Assembly: GCA_010672165.1 (NCBI GenBank)
Contig: JAAHHN010000018.1
Location: 1 to 53,240 of the forward strand
Origin: Spirulina sp. SIO3F2
GTDB lineage: Bacteria > Cyanobacteriota > Cyanobacteriia > Cyanobacteriales > Spirulinaceae
Length of the DNA stretch: 53,240 nt
Direction: 5' to 3'
The notes beneath the pieces are model-generated. The model was not told where the DNA came from. It saw nothing but the letters and a program-made list of their open reading frames with translations, and did no database searches. Positions 1 through 8,717 of the stretch are shown one piece after another. Each line of letters begins with the position of its first letter. Position 1 is the first letter of the stretch. Both the position numbers and the translations under genes were made by a program.

Positions 1-941
1 TCAATGAGCTGACCCGGTTGAATCTGACCAGCTCGCACTGCTTCATCCAGTGCCAACGGAATCGAAGCTGCGGAGGTGTTGCCATAATGCGCCACATTGC
101 TAATCACCCGTTCCGGGGGAATATCCAAGCGCTGGGCGACCGCATCGATAATACGCTGATTCGCCTGGTGGAGAATCAGCCAATCAATATCAGCCATGGT
201 GTAGTCACTTTTGTCCACCGTTTCCTTGAGGACTTCCGGTACTCGACCAGCCGCAAAACGATAGACCTCACGCCCATTCATGGAAATGGTTTTATAACTG
301 CCAATATCAGCCCGAGCCTCGTCCGTCAGGGTTTGACCCCCACCATTGAAACCCAAGTTGAGATTATGGTTGAGGCTGCCATCACTGTGAAGGCTAAAAC
401 TCACCAGGTCATCCTGCTGGTCATTGGCTTGGAGCACCACTGCACCTGCCCCATCTCCAAAAAGCACACAGGTGCGGCGATCGCTCCAATCCACCCAACG
501 AGACAGAACATCTGCACCAATTAACAAAACATTACGGTAAGCTCCGGTGCGGATAAACTGAGCCCCCGTCACCAAACCAAATACAAAGCCAGAGCACGCT
601 GCGGTGAGATCAAAAGCAGCCGCCTTAGTGGCCCCCAAATGCCCTTGCACTTGGGCGGCACTACCAAAAAGGTCATCCGGGGTGGAGGTGGCCAGAATAA
701 TGAGATCCAGGTCTTCGGGCTGGAGTTTTGCCATCGCCAGCGCCCGTTCCCCCGCCTTAGCAGCCAGTTCACTGAGGGTATCTCCTGGCGTGTTCAAATG
801 CCGCTCTTGGATTCCCGTTCGCGTCCGAATCCATTCATCAGAGGTTTCCACCACCTGGCTCAACTGTTCATTAGTGAGTGTGGTCTCAGGGATCGCAGAC
901 CCACTCCCCACGATCGCAACTCCGGCCCCGGCTGTTTTCAA
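1..941 (-). CDS. fabH: Beta-ketoacyl-ACP synthase III (FabH), C-terminus cut by window edge
   Basis: FabH starts type II fatty acid synthesis by condensing acetyl-CoA with malonyl-ACP in the cytosol. The reverse-strand translation from a TTG codon at 941 gives about 313 residues out of a usual ~330, so only the last residues are missing. The thiolase-fold catalytic triad is visible: Cys in TAACSGF, His in ILHQANQ and Asn in AHYGNTS. TTG is chosen because an excellent Shine-Dalgarno (AAGGAGGT) precedes it at a good distance and no ATG or GTG fits better. It lies 35 bp downstream of plsX on the same strand, the conserved bacterial plsX-fabH order, so co-transcription is likely. Recognition is secure; the rare start codon is inferred. 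Confidence 0.95.
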   Translation of the reverse strand, partial: MKTAGAGVAIVGSGSAIPETTLTNEQLSQVVETSDEWIRTRTGIQERHLNTPGDTLSELAAKAGERALAMAKLQPEDLDLIILATSTPDDLFGSAAQVQGHLGATKAAAFDLTAACSGFVFGLVTGAQFIRTGAYRNVLLIGADVLSRWVDWSDRRTCVLFGDGAGAVVLQANDQQDDLVSFSLHSDGSLNHNLNLGFNGGGQTLTDEARADIGSYKTISMNGREVYRFAAGRVPEVLKETVDKSDYTMADIDWLILHQANQRIIDAVAQRLDIPPERVISNVAHYGNTSAASIPLALDEAVRAGQIQPGQLI

Positions 942-950
942 AACGGTTGA

Positions 951-958
951 ACCTCCTT
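951..958 (-). promoter_or_regulatory. Ribosome binding site deciding the fabH TTG start
   Basis: The minus strand reads AAGGAGGT, a near-perfect anti-16S match, 9-10 bases before the TTG at 941. It is unusually strong for this window, where many starts have no clear Shine-Dalgarno, and supports TTG as the fabH initiation codon. Confidence 0.7.
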
Positions 959-976
959 AAATATAGTTAGATGGAA

Positions 977-2011
977 TTAACTGGAGCGGCTGGCGCTCGC
1001 TAAAGTTTGACGATAATAGCTTTGAATACGGTCTTGTACCTGATGCTCAATGGCCACCTGCGCCATCTGAATCGCATTAAAAATAGAAGGTGCTTCTGAA
1101 CTGCCGTGGCCAATAATGCAGACCCCATTGACCCCGAGCAGCAAGCCGCCCCCATGCTCCGCATGGTCAATGCGCTGCTTGAGACGTTTAAGGTTAGGCT
1201 TGAGAATACCGCAACCAATTTGCCCACGCACACCGTAGGGGAGTTCTTCCTTCATGGTTTGGAGCAAGGCACCACCGATTGCTTCGGCAAATTTGAGGAG
1301 CACGTTGCCCACAAAGCCATCACAAACAATCACATCAAATTCACCCGAGAGCACATCTCGTCCCTCGGCATTGCCCACAAAGTTGATCGCCTCATTGGCA
1401 GCTAAGAGCTTGTAGGCTTGCAGCGCCAATTCATTACCCTTGCTCGCTTCCTCACCAATATTGAGTAGACCCACCTTGGGCGTTTCCACATCCAGGATGC
1501 ATTGGCTATAGACTGAGCCCATCACCGCAAATTGATCGAGGTACTTAGGACGGCAATCGACATTTGCCCCCACATCCAGGATGATCACAGACTTACCCGC
1601 CATCTGAGTGGGGAAGATCGCGCCGATCGCGGGCCGGTCAATGCCTTTAACCCGTCCGAGTCGAAAGAGCGCAGACGCCATCGCCGCGCCTGAATGTCCG
1701 GCTGAAACCACCGCTTGCGCTTCACCTGTTTTCACGAGGTTCATCGCTACGTTGATCGAAGCGTTCGGCTTCTTCCGAACATCGGTTGCTTCATCGTGCA
1801 TTGAAATAACATCAGCCGCCGGCACAACGGTAACGCCCGAGGGTGAACCATGCTGAGTGAGGCAGGCTTCAATTTGGGTGGGGTCTCCGACCAGCAGAAC
1901 CTCAACATCTAACTCAGCAGCAGCCCGCACTGCCCCTGCGACAATTTCTTGGGGAGCGTGGTCGCCGCCCATCGCATCTAATGCAACTTTTCCGCGTGTC
2001 AATGCTGCCAT
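977..2011 (-). CDS. plsX: Phosphate acyltransferase PlsX
   Basis: PlsX makes acyl-phosphate from acyl-ACP, the acyl donor for PlsY in phospholipid synthesis; it is a peripheral membrane enzyme. The 344-residue product has the usual length and the family N-terminus (VALDAMGGDHAP), followed by KKPNASI, VSAGHSGAAMASAL and the C-terminal GGLLLGVNG and IGHGSS motifs. It starts at ATG 2011 and is followed 35 bp later by fabH. The 73 bp upstream separate it from a divergent carboxypeptidase gene and probably hold its promoter. No defects are seen. Confident call. Confidence 0.97.
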   Translation of the reverse strand: MAALTRGKVALDAMGGDHAPQEIVAGAVRAAAELDVEVLLVGDPTQIEACLTQHGSPSGVTVVPAADVISMHDEATDVRKKPNASINVAMNLVKTGEAQAVVSAGHSGAAMASALFRLGRVKGIDRPAIGAIFPTQMAGKSVIILDVGANVDCRPKYLDQFAVMGSVYSQCILDVETPKVGLLNIGEEASKGNELALQAYKLLAANEAINFVGNAEGRDVLSGEFDVIVCDGFVGNVLLKFAEAIGGALLQTMKEELPYGVRGQIGCGILKPNLKRLKQRIDHAEHGGGLLLGVNGVCIIGHGSSEAPSIFNAIQMAQVAIEHQVQDRIQSYYRQTLASASRSS

Positions 2012-2084
2012 CGCTCGGTATTATGAAAACCTTTAGAATTTTAACAGATACGAGGATTTGTGCTAAGTTTCACCCAGCGGGCGA

Positions 2085-3488
2085 ATGGCTATGCAACACA
2101 ATCATCTTCCACACCATACCGTTGTAAGTGATTCCTCACAACCAATGCCCGTTCATTTTTCGCAACAGACAGCACTCGCTAGACGCTGGGCTAGACCTCG
2201 CTACCGATTAGCAGGGTTACTCTTCAGTGGCCTGGGGACAATTGGACTCCATGCTTGCACATCCCCCGCTGTGCAACCGATTTCGCAATCCCTAGGGTGG
2301 GAGCAATCTGCTTTTTTTCAGCCCCCACCTGAACCTGATCCAGCGGTTGTGGAGGTTGTCGAGCGCTATCTTCAGACCTTGCGATCGCGGGGTATTGCGC
2401 CCAACGGCCAAGGGATTGTCTTTCAGGCGGGGTTGAGTCGGCTGGCGATGCATCAAGCTCAGCAACCGCGATCGGCGGCTTCTATTACTAAAGTGGCGAC
2501 GACAGTTGCCGCGGTTGAGAAATGGGGCTTGGCCCATCGCTTTATCACCACGTTCTATACCACTGGCACTGTGGTCAATGGTGTGTTGCAAGGGGACTTA
2601 GTGATACAAGGTACAGGTAATCCGTTTTTTGTCTGGGAAGAGGCGATCGCGGTGGGGAACGCGCTTACAGACCAAGGCATCACCCAAATTGCTGGGGATC
2701 TGGTGATTGTCGGGCCCTTTTTTATGAACTACAAGACCGATGGCACAGTGGCAGGTCAGCTACTACGGGTGGCGCTCGACTCGCTTCAATGGCCCCGTGA
2801 AGCCCAGATGCAATATGCAGAACTTCCCCCTGAGACCCCCAAACCCCAAGTGACAGTACAAGGTACAGTGCGGGTCGAAGCAGCAGTTCCCAGCCAAGCC
2901 ACCCCCTTGTTTCGCCATGAATCAGTGAATCTGGCGAATATCCTTAAGCAGATGAATATCTATAGCAACAATGTGATGGCGCAGGTATTAGCCGAGTCAG
3001 CCGGAGGAGCAGATGCCGTGGCACAGTTAGCGGCGCAAGTAGCAGGGGTTCCTCCTGAAGAAATTCAACTGATTAATGGCTCAGGTTTGGGGGTCGAAAA
3101 TCGGATTTCACCCCGCGCCTCGGTGGCGATGTTGATTGCCCTAGATCAACGATTAGCAGCTCAAAACGCCAGCATCACCGATGTGTTGCCGGTGGCGGGA
3201 CGCGATCGCGGTGGTACGCTCAAAGACCGTAATTTCCCGCCCCAGACATTATTGAAAACGGGGACGCTCAATGGGGTGAGTGCCCTGGCAGGTATCGTGC
3301 CCACCCGCGATCGCGGGTGGGTCTGGTTTGCTATTCTCAATGGTGGGGGGGATATCCTCCAATTTCGGCGGCAGCAGGATGCCCTGTTGCAAGCAGTAAC
3401 AGGGGTGTTGGGGACTGGGACGCTATTGGACGGCCAGGGGGGCATTCCGGATGAGCCGTTGGGGGATGCGGGGCGGATTTTGCCTTAA
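2085..3488 (+). CDS. dacB: D-alanyl-D-alanine carboxypeptidase/endopeptidase, PBP4 (peptidase S13) type
   Basis: Class C penicillin-binding protein that trims or cleaves peptidoglycan peptides outside the cytoplasmic membrane. The serine-acyltransferase motifs are in order: SITK (catalytic Ser133, Lys136), SNN (294-296) and KTG (391-393). The N-terminus has a basic stretch and a hydrophobic segment (about 42-57) ending LHAC, so it may be a lipoprotein anchored at Cys58, although the lipobox is not canonical; otherwise the segment is a signal anchor. The second Met (residue 3) is an alternative start. At 467 residues it matches cyanobacterial PBP4 proteins. It is divergent from plsX and stands alone. 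Confidence 0.9.
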   Translation: MAMQHNHLPHHTVVSDSSQPMPVHFSQQTALARRWARPRYRLAGLLFSGLGTIGLHACTSPAVQPISQSLGWEQSAFFQPPPEPDPAVVEVVERYLQTLRSRGIAPNGQGIVFQAGLSRLAMHQAQQPRSAASITKVATTVAAVEKWGLAHRFITTFYTTGTVVNGVLQGDLVIQGTGNPFFVWEEAIAVGNALTDQGITQIAGDLVIVGPFFMNYKTDGTVAGQLLRVALDSLQWPREAQMQYAELPPETPKPQVTVQGTVRVEAAVPSQATPLFRHESVNLANILKQMNIYSNNVMAQVLAESAGGADAVAQLAAQVAGVPPEEIQLINGSGLGVENRISPRASVAMLIALDQRLAAQNASITDVLPVAGRDRGGTLKDRNFPPQTLLKTGTLNGVSALAGIVPTRDRGWVWFAILNGGGDILQFRRQQDALLQAVTGVLGTGTLLDGQGGIPDEPLGDAGRILP

Positions 3489-3609
3489 GCGAAGCTAACT
3501 TCTGCAATGCCTCAAATCATTGCCTGCTGAGATTGGTCATAATTGAAACATAGTCAACAGTCTTTCTGAATTAGTGTGCTGAATTTTGGGGGGTCTCTAA
3601 ACTGAAGCA

Positions 3610-4623
3610 ATGGAAATAATTCTTGGCTTGCTCCTTGCCCTGCTGTACATTGCCATCATTTGGATAGTCTCAACTCAACAATGGCGTAAGGAGTTGAAGC
3701 GTTTACTGTTTTGGCGAAAGCGCAAAAAACAACCCCTCCCCGATCTAGCCTTACTCCGGCGCGGGCCCAACCCTCCAAATCATGCAGAATTTCATCCAAC
3801 AACTAAATTATCTCGACAGGCTTCAGCGTCTCAAGCGCCCCTCCCCAATTTAGGATCACTGCCACGAACCGCATTGCAAAACACAGACTTTGGGACGCTA
3901 CAGGCTTCCTTAGAGGAGTTGGCTCAAGCGGGCTGGTCAACAGCGCAAACCACTTGGTCTTCTGGCCTTCAAATCAGCCCCCATGAATTGCTCGCTCATC
4001 ATCAACCTGAACAGATCATTGAACAACTGCTGAGCCATGCTCGGTGGATCGCACCCCAGTTTAATATTCCCCAGATGATTCCACGGGTGACGATTGAGTC
4101 GATGACCTGGGCTGCGGGCCAATTTGAAGTGGATGACGAGGGGTGGGTGACGATCCGACTGAGTCCTCGCTTTTTTGAGGATAAGCCTGCCACACTCGCT
4201 ATTCTGATCCATGAAGTCTGTCACTATATTCTGAATAATGCTGGACTCCGGAAAGAACAGACCAACGAGAATGAACGCCTGACTGATCTGTGTATGTTTG
4301 TGTGTGGTTTTGGCCCTGCTTTTCTCAATGGCTACCGCCGCCAGCCCTCCCAACAGGACTATCGACCTGGACACCGTTTAGGGTATTTGACAGATCGTGA
4401 ATATGAATTTGCCAATCAATATGTACTCGAACTGCGGGCGTCTTATCAAGGACAACTAAAATCAGCAGTAGAGATAAAGCACAATCGGCTCAAGCGTTTG
4501 CTACAGGGCGATGACAAGGCAGTGAAACGGGTCATTGCTTATGAACGTCGCCAGAGTCCTCAGAAAACTGACCGTGAGCTTTATGAAGATGCGATCGCCC
4601 GCATTGAGAACGATCGCAGATAA
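3610..4623 (+). CDS. Membrane-anchored putative zinc metalloprotease with HExxH motif
   Basis: I do not recognise a named family. The 337-residue protein begins with a clear transmembrane segment (about residues 3-22), followed by a basic, proline-rich linker. In the middle is ILIHEVCHYIL, an HExxH zinc-protease motif (His201, Glu202, His205). About 15-20 residues further is NENERLTD (219-226), where a Glu or Asp could be the third zinc ligand, similar in layout to SprT, ImmA or minimal gluzincin folds. The C-terminal ~100 residues are charged and probably helical. It stands between the PBP4 gene and a glycosyltransferase, with 121 and 99 bp spacers. Protease activity is an inference from the motif. 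Confidence 0.6.
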   Translation: MEIILGLLLALLYIAIIWIVSTQQWRKELKRLLFWRKRKKQPLPDLALLRRGPNPPNHAEFHPTTKLSRQASASQAPLPNLGSLPRTALQNTDFGTLQASLEELAQAGWSTAQTTWSSGLQISPHELLAHHQPEQIIEQLLSHARWIAPQFNIPQMIPRVTIESMTWAAGQFEVDDEGWVTIRLSPRFFEDKPATLAILIHEVCHYILNNAGLRKEQTNENERLTDLCMFVCGFGPAFLNGYRRQPSQQDYRPGHRLGYLTDREYEFANQYVLELRASYQGQLKSAVEIKHNRLKRLLQGDDKAVKRVIAYERRQSPQKTDRELYEDAIARIENDRR

Positions 4624-4722
4624 ATTAATTTTTGAGATTTGATCAATGCCATCCAGAACAAAAAAATTAGCCAAAGAACTCACAAATCATAGATAAACAT
4701 CCAATCTAGATCACGATCAAAA

Positions 4723-5628
4723 ATGTTCTTAAGTATTGTTATTCCCACCTACAATCGTCGCCCCATTCTGGAAAAATGCCTGCGAGCCCTAGAGCAGCAA
4801 ACTTGGCATGCAGACCGATATGAGGTAGTGGTCGTCGATGATGGCTCCACCGATGGCACAGTGGCCTGGCTCCAAACTGAAACCGCACAATTTCCCCATG
4901 TGGTGCTAGTGCAACAAGATCATCAGGGGCCAGCCGCAGCGCGAAATTTGGGCGTCGAACACGCTAAGGGAGACACGATTGTGTTTATCGATAGTGATCT
5001 GGTGGTCACGGATGTATTTTTGCAATCTCATGTGACAGCGCTGCAAACTGGGGGCGATCACGCCTTCACCTATGGTCGGGTAATTAATACCGCTAATTTT
5101 GAAGATCCTACGGCTGAACCCTATAAAGTCACTGATTTTTCAGCAGCCTATTTTGCTACAGGGAATGTGGCGATCGCCAAACAGTGGCTTATCGAAGCGG
5201 GTCTATTTGATACAGAGTTTCAACTCTATGGCTGGGAAGACCTGGAACTAGGCGTACGGCTCAAGAAACTGGGCTTAAAGCTGATCAAATGCCCAGAAGC
5301 AGTGGGCTACCATTGGCATCCCGCGTTTAATCTGACCCAAATCCCTAAGCTCATTGACCAGGAAATTCAGCGGGGTCGCATGGGCGTGCTCTTTTATCGC
5401 AAGCATCCCACCTGGGAGGTACGGATGATGATCCAGATGACTTGGCTCCATCGGGTGCTTTGGGGTTTGCTTTCACTGGGCGGTCGTTTGAACGAGAAGA
5501 CCTTAGCGCCGCTATTACAATGGCTCATCGATCGCGGTCAATCGCAACTCGCCCTAGAGGTGGCACGGGTGTTTTTGAATTGGTACAACGTTCAGGGAGT
5601 TTATGCGGCTCAGGCAGAGTTAGATTAA
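4723..5628 (+). CDS. Family 2 glycosyltransferase
   Basis: GT-A fold glycosyltransferase that transfers a sugar from a nucleotide-sugar donor to an unidentified glycan or lipid acceptor at the cytoplasmic face. The 301-residue product starts SIVIPTYNRR, has the nucleotide-binding VVVVDDGSTDGT, the metal-binding DSDL (DxD equivalent) and the late acidic motif WEDLELG, which usually carries the catalytic base. No membrane segment is evident. It is not in an obvious operon: the preceding gene ends 99 bp upstream and a 400-bp non-coding stretch follows. Substrate cannot be told from sequence. Confidence 0.9.
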   Translation: MFLSIVIPTYNRRPILEKCLRALEQQTWHADRYEVVVVDDGSTDGTVAWLQTETAQFPHVVLVQQDHQGPAAARNLGVEHAKGDTIVFIDSDLVVTDVFLQSHVTALQTGGDHAFTYGRVINTANFEDPTAEPYKVTDFSAAYFATGNVAIAKQWLIEAGLFDTEFQLYGWEDLELGVRLKKLGLKLIKCPEAVGYHWHPAFNLTQIPKLIDQEIQRGRMGVLFYRKHPTWEVRMMIQMTWLHRVLWGLLSLGGRLNEKTLAPLLQWLIDRGQSQLALEVARVFLNWYNVQGVYAAQAELD

Positions 5629-6028
5629 ATGATGCAAGACATCGCGTAGGGTGTGCATCGCCCACCAGCAGAGGGTTTCAGTTCCCATAAAATGTCCTGA
5701 GTCGCTCTAGTGTTCCGTCAACTCTAATTTTGTGTGTTGTCTATCAGCTAAACCATTTTTGAGTAAGTGGTATAGAAAAATTCAACTCACAATTTCAAGC
5801 TTGACGTTGCACTAGCCTTGCTATACCGTGTACTGAAGTTACATATAACTTTGTGATGCAGATCCAGTCGATGGCAAGCATGAAGAAAAAACTAAGAAAG
5901 ATTGCCGATTTTATCGGTTTCGTTAGCAGAGAGAACTGCGATGAAGATTCTTGCAGATGCATTTGACGCTGTCTCGACTCATCACAAAAAACATGAGTGG
6001 TATCAAGATACAAATCTAAGTTGTTTGA
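5629..6028. other. 400-bp intergenic stretch, no supported gene
   Basis: This region separates the glycosyltransferase from the convergent glutathione S-transferase gene. Short open frames exist on both strands (for example an ATG at 5941) but none has a ribosome binding site, family motif or coding-like composition. It is AT-rich in its second half. I see no RNA gene or clear terminator. Confidence 0.5.
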
Positions 6029-6640
6029 TTACATATCTGATACTTCAATCGAAATGTGCCCTGGTTGGTTTTGCACCCGCCCAATCCAAGCACGAATTTG
6101 GGGGAACTCTACTAAACTAAACCCCCCTTCATCCGCCACATGGGTATAGGCAAACAACGCGATATCTGCAATAGTGTAGCGATCGCTCACCAAGAAGGGA
6201 TGCTGTTGCAGATGGGTTTCTAAAACCCCGAGTGCTGCATAGCCCGGTGTTTGTTTTTGAGCCAGTTGATCTTGATACTGTTCGGGCTGGCCCAAGAGTG
6301 TACGCCAATATCGAGACGTAGCGATATAGGGTTCGTGACTATATTGCTCAAAAAAGAGCCATTGTAGAATTTGTGCCCGTTCCCAGCGATCGCGCCCACC
6401 ATACATTGTCTCTTCACTCAAATAGCCCAACATGGCATTCGATTCTGCCAAATACGTCCCATCTGGCAAAGCCAGTAAAGGAATTCGTCCGTTAGGGTTT
6501 TTGGCTAAGAATTCTGGGGTACGGCTTTCGCCTTTAAAGATATTGACTTCGATTGTTGTAAAGGGCAAATTAAGCTGCGTTAAGAGTAGCCGGACTTTGT
6601 AGCAGTTGCCTGAGGGTTGGGATTGGTAAAGTATGTACAT
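6029..6640 (-). CDS. Glutathione S-transferase family protein
   Basis: A 203-residue soluble GST: thioredoxin-like N-terminal domain (about 1-80) with the typical start MYILYQSQPSGNCYKVRL, the cis-Pro region NGRIPLL and the glutathione-binding LAESNAMLGYL motif, then an all-helical C-terminal domain containing the N-capping/hydrophobic-staple region TIADIALFAYTH. The likely role is conjugation or glutathione-dependent reduction of small electrophiles. The gene stands alone and converges with the upstream non-coding region. Family assignment is secure; substrate unknown. Confidence 0.93.
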   Translation of the reverse strand: MYILYQSQPSGNCYKVRLLLTQLNLPFTTIEVNIFKGESRTPEFLAKNPNGRIPLLALPDGTYLAESNAMLGYLSEETMYGGRDRWERAQILQWLFFEQYSHEPYIATSRYWRTLLGQPEQYQDQLAQKQTPGYAALGVLETHLQQHPFLVSDRYTIADIALFAYTHVADEGGFSLVEFPQIRAWIGRVQNQPGHISIEVSDM

Positions 6641-6837
6641 GAGTCTGCTCTAAACATCCACACATTCTAGGAGCTGTCGTCAGATTGAGTCATTGAATTA
6701 ACGCTGAATGCAGTATACGGTTTCAACCCAGGAGATTGGTGCTCATCACGATCTTAAAAGAAACCAGCGAGAACAAGAGCTGACCTAGTCAACAGAACTA
6801 CAGTAAAGCATCCTGCTCAACTCTTTGGCTTGATGTT

Positions 6838-7455
6838 ATGTTAACCCCTGCCCAGAACGCCCAACCTGCTGCTGCACCCATTGATTTTGACTGGTTCGCC
6901 CAGCAGCTTCCTGGTTGGCGCGAGTGGGTTATGTTGCGGCAAGCTCATGCCCTAGAGCATGCTACTGTTTGGGTGCTCAATGAAATGCAAGCCCAAACCG
7001 TCAGCACCAGTCGTTGGGATGATGGGAATCTAGGTGGCTTGGCAACCGATCGCGGCTTTTATCTCTACGGTACTGTTGAAGTCCCGCAGCTCAATCGTGC
7101 AGCGCGTTGTGCCCTGCGTCGCTTACAACAGGGAGATTGGCAACTCGCCCTGCACCCGCGTTGTGGCACCAATACCTTAGTGTCGCTGGTTGTAGCCGCA
7201 AGCCTCACTCTCGGCACATCGGTGCTCCTGCCGCGCAGCCCTCTGGCTCAACTGGTCGGGATGGGCACAGCACTCACCCTAGCAACCCAGTTAGCACCAG
7301 AATTAGGGTCATGGACTCAGCAGCATCTCACCACTGAAATTCCCTTCAATTTACAAGTCGCCCGTGTTTTTCCAACCGTAGATCTGTGGGGGCGCACTGC
7401 ACATTTTGTCCAAGTGGAATGGTGTGATTCGGCACGCCTTAAATTTGCATCTTAG
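6838..7455 (+). CDS. DUF6391 domain-containing protein
   Basis: A 205-residue protein of a conserved cyanobacterial family of unknown function. The diagnostic segment is MLRQAHALEHATVWVLNE (about residues 30-48), followed by a domain with GGLATDRGFYLYG and HPRCGTNT. A hydrophobic stretch at about residues 118-135 (LVSLVVAASLTLGTSVLLP) and a weaker following one suggest membrane association. The gene starts at ATG 6838 with no clear Shine-Dalgarno and has no operon partner; the next gene converges on it. Function cannot be inferred. Confidence 0.75.
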   Translation: MLTPAQNAQPAAAPIDFDWFAQQLPGWREWVMLRQAHALEHATVWVLNEMQAQTVSTSRWDDGNLGGLATDRGFYLYGTVEVPQLNRAARCALRRLQQGDWQLALHPRCGTNTLVSLVVAASLTLGTSVLLPRSPLAQLVGMGTALTLATQLAPELGSWTQQHLTTEIPFNLQVARVFPTVDLWGRTAHFVQVEWCDSARLKFAS

Positions 7456-7498
7456 AAGCTCCCAAGATCAAGAGAAGCCTGAGATAGTTTTCATTAAT

Positions 7499-7521
7499 GG
7501 CGGGCAAGATGCCCACGCTAC
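7499..7521. repeat. Dispersed 23-bp repeat with internal hairpin (copy 1)
   Basis: GGCGGGCAAGATGCCC forms a short stem (GGGC/GCCC) and continues as CACGCTAC. The same 23 bases with one change occur at 16348-16370, and a looser relative lies near 18751-18775. It sits between two convergent genes, a usual place for dispersed cyanobacterial repeats. Confidence 0.6.
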
Positions 7522-7582
7522 GGCTACCACGCTAATGACAGGCGTCCTGCCAGCCTGGGACGACTTCTTTCAAGCAGTATGC

Positions 7583-8464
7583 TTAACTTTTAGCCAACGA
7601 GCAACAAACCCGAAACCCTTGATGGCCCAGCTTGACGAAGGCATAACGGTGGTAACGAGATGCAGAACGACAGAACTGAGAGGTATTAAACCAGGAGCCC
7701 CCGCGAGTCACCCGAGAACGCTCACTGCGGACTAAGCCCTGGATATTGCCAAGGACATCGTGATAGCGATCGCCATGCCAAGCATCCCAGACCTGGCCAT
7801 CGGTCGGCGCTTGATATCCCCACCAGGCTCGATACCGCTCATGCCAGGGATCAGCGCACCATTCCCAGACATTCCCATGCATATCGTAAAGCCCAAAACT
7901 ATTACAAGTGCCAAAATAGCCAACGGGCGTACTTTGACCGCAATATTCTGTATGGGTGCTGTGCTCCAAATCATCTAAGGGAGAGTAATTGGCCCATTCA
8001 GGGTGAATTTGGTCACCAAAGTGGTACTGGCTTTGAGTTTGCCCACGGCACGCATATTCCCACTCAGCTTCGCTCGGTAAACGGTAATGCTTGCCGGTAT
8101 ACCGTGAGAGTCGCGCACAAAACTCCATCGCTTCGTACCACGAAACCGAATCTACCGGCCGCTCAGCACCCTTACAAAAAGAGGGATCAGGATCGAGATC
8201 TAAAGCGACCTTGGGCAACGCTGCAACCTGAGCCCATTGGGTTTGGGTCACGGCAAATTTTCCCAGCAGGAAAGCTTCGACTTGAACCGGGTGTTGGGGT
8301 AGTTCAGTGCTGTCTGGCTCTGAATCAGGGCGAACTGAACCCATTTGAAAGCATCCGCTCGGAATTCGAGACAGTTCAAGCTGGACGCCTGCCCCCAACT
8401 GTTCACATTCATACTGTAGAGAGAGCCGTTGATCCTGAAGGAGGGTTGGGGGGTTATGTCTCAT
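7583..8464 (-). CDS. Formylglycine-generating-enzyme-like (SUMF1/FGE-sulfatase fold) protein
   Basis: The 293 residues are almost entirely one FGE-like C-type-lectin-related domain: FQMGS, GKFAVTQTQW, PVDSVSWYEAMEFC, YRLPSEAEWEYACRG, LYDMHGNVWEWCAD, RVTRGGSW and a closing GFRVCC. True formylglycine enzymes use a pair of cysteines near the C-terminus; here the corresponding segment QFCRSASRYH shows only one, so sulfatase activation is doubtful and a structural or binding role is as likely. There is no signal peptide. It lies 253 bp downstream of, and on the same strand as, the first WD40 STAND ATPase gene, a type of neighbour often found with conflict-type ATPases. A functional link is inferred from position only. 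Confidence 0.85.
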   Translation of the reverse strand: MRHNPPTLLQDQRLSLQYECEQLGAGVQLELSRIPSGCFQMGSVRPDSEPDSTELPQHPVQVEAFLLGKFAVTQTQWAQVAALPKVALDLDPDPSFCKGAERPVDSVSWYEAMEFCARLSRYTGKHYRLPSEAEWEYACRGQTQSQYHFGDQIHPEWANYSPLDDLEHSTHTEYCGQSTPVGYFGTCNSFGLYDMHGNVWEWCADPWHERYRAWWGYQAPTDGQVWDAWHGDRYHDVLGNIQGLVRSERSRVTRGGSWFNTSQFCRSASRYHRYAFVKLGHQGFRVCCSLAKS

Positions 8465-8717
8465 GGCAAAGTTTTGGAAATCCCTGAAGAGTGAGTTTTA
8501 GCATCAATACAGTCGCTGCGCCGATTTGGATTGGACGCTGACTTTTAGACCTAATTACTACCGTAGGGTAGATATTTAGCCAGAAACAGGTCATTAATGA
8601 GGAATTTTTTCAGATAATTGTCGGGTAAATATCATGATTCCGCTTTCCTCTGGTCAGATACAGGGAAATACGGACGTCATTGATGCAAGCAGGTATTCCC
8701 TCTACCTAAAGTTCTAT

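Noticed and set aside
18-960. Plus-strand frames at the left edge
   Set aside because: They are antisense to fabH, whose catalytic motifs are all present on the minus strand.
4690-4722. A possible CRP/SyCRP1 site near the glycosyltransferase start (CTAGATCACGATC)
   Set aside because: Only one half-site is recognisable; the TGTGA half is absent, and a similar look upstream of the cyclase-NACHT gene also failed.
5902-6120. A 72-codon plus-strand frame before the glutathione S-transferase
   Set aside because: No ribosome binding site or recognisable motif, and its end overlaps the 3' end of the transferase gene.
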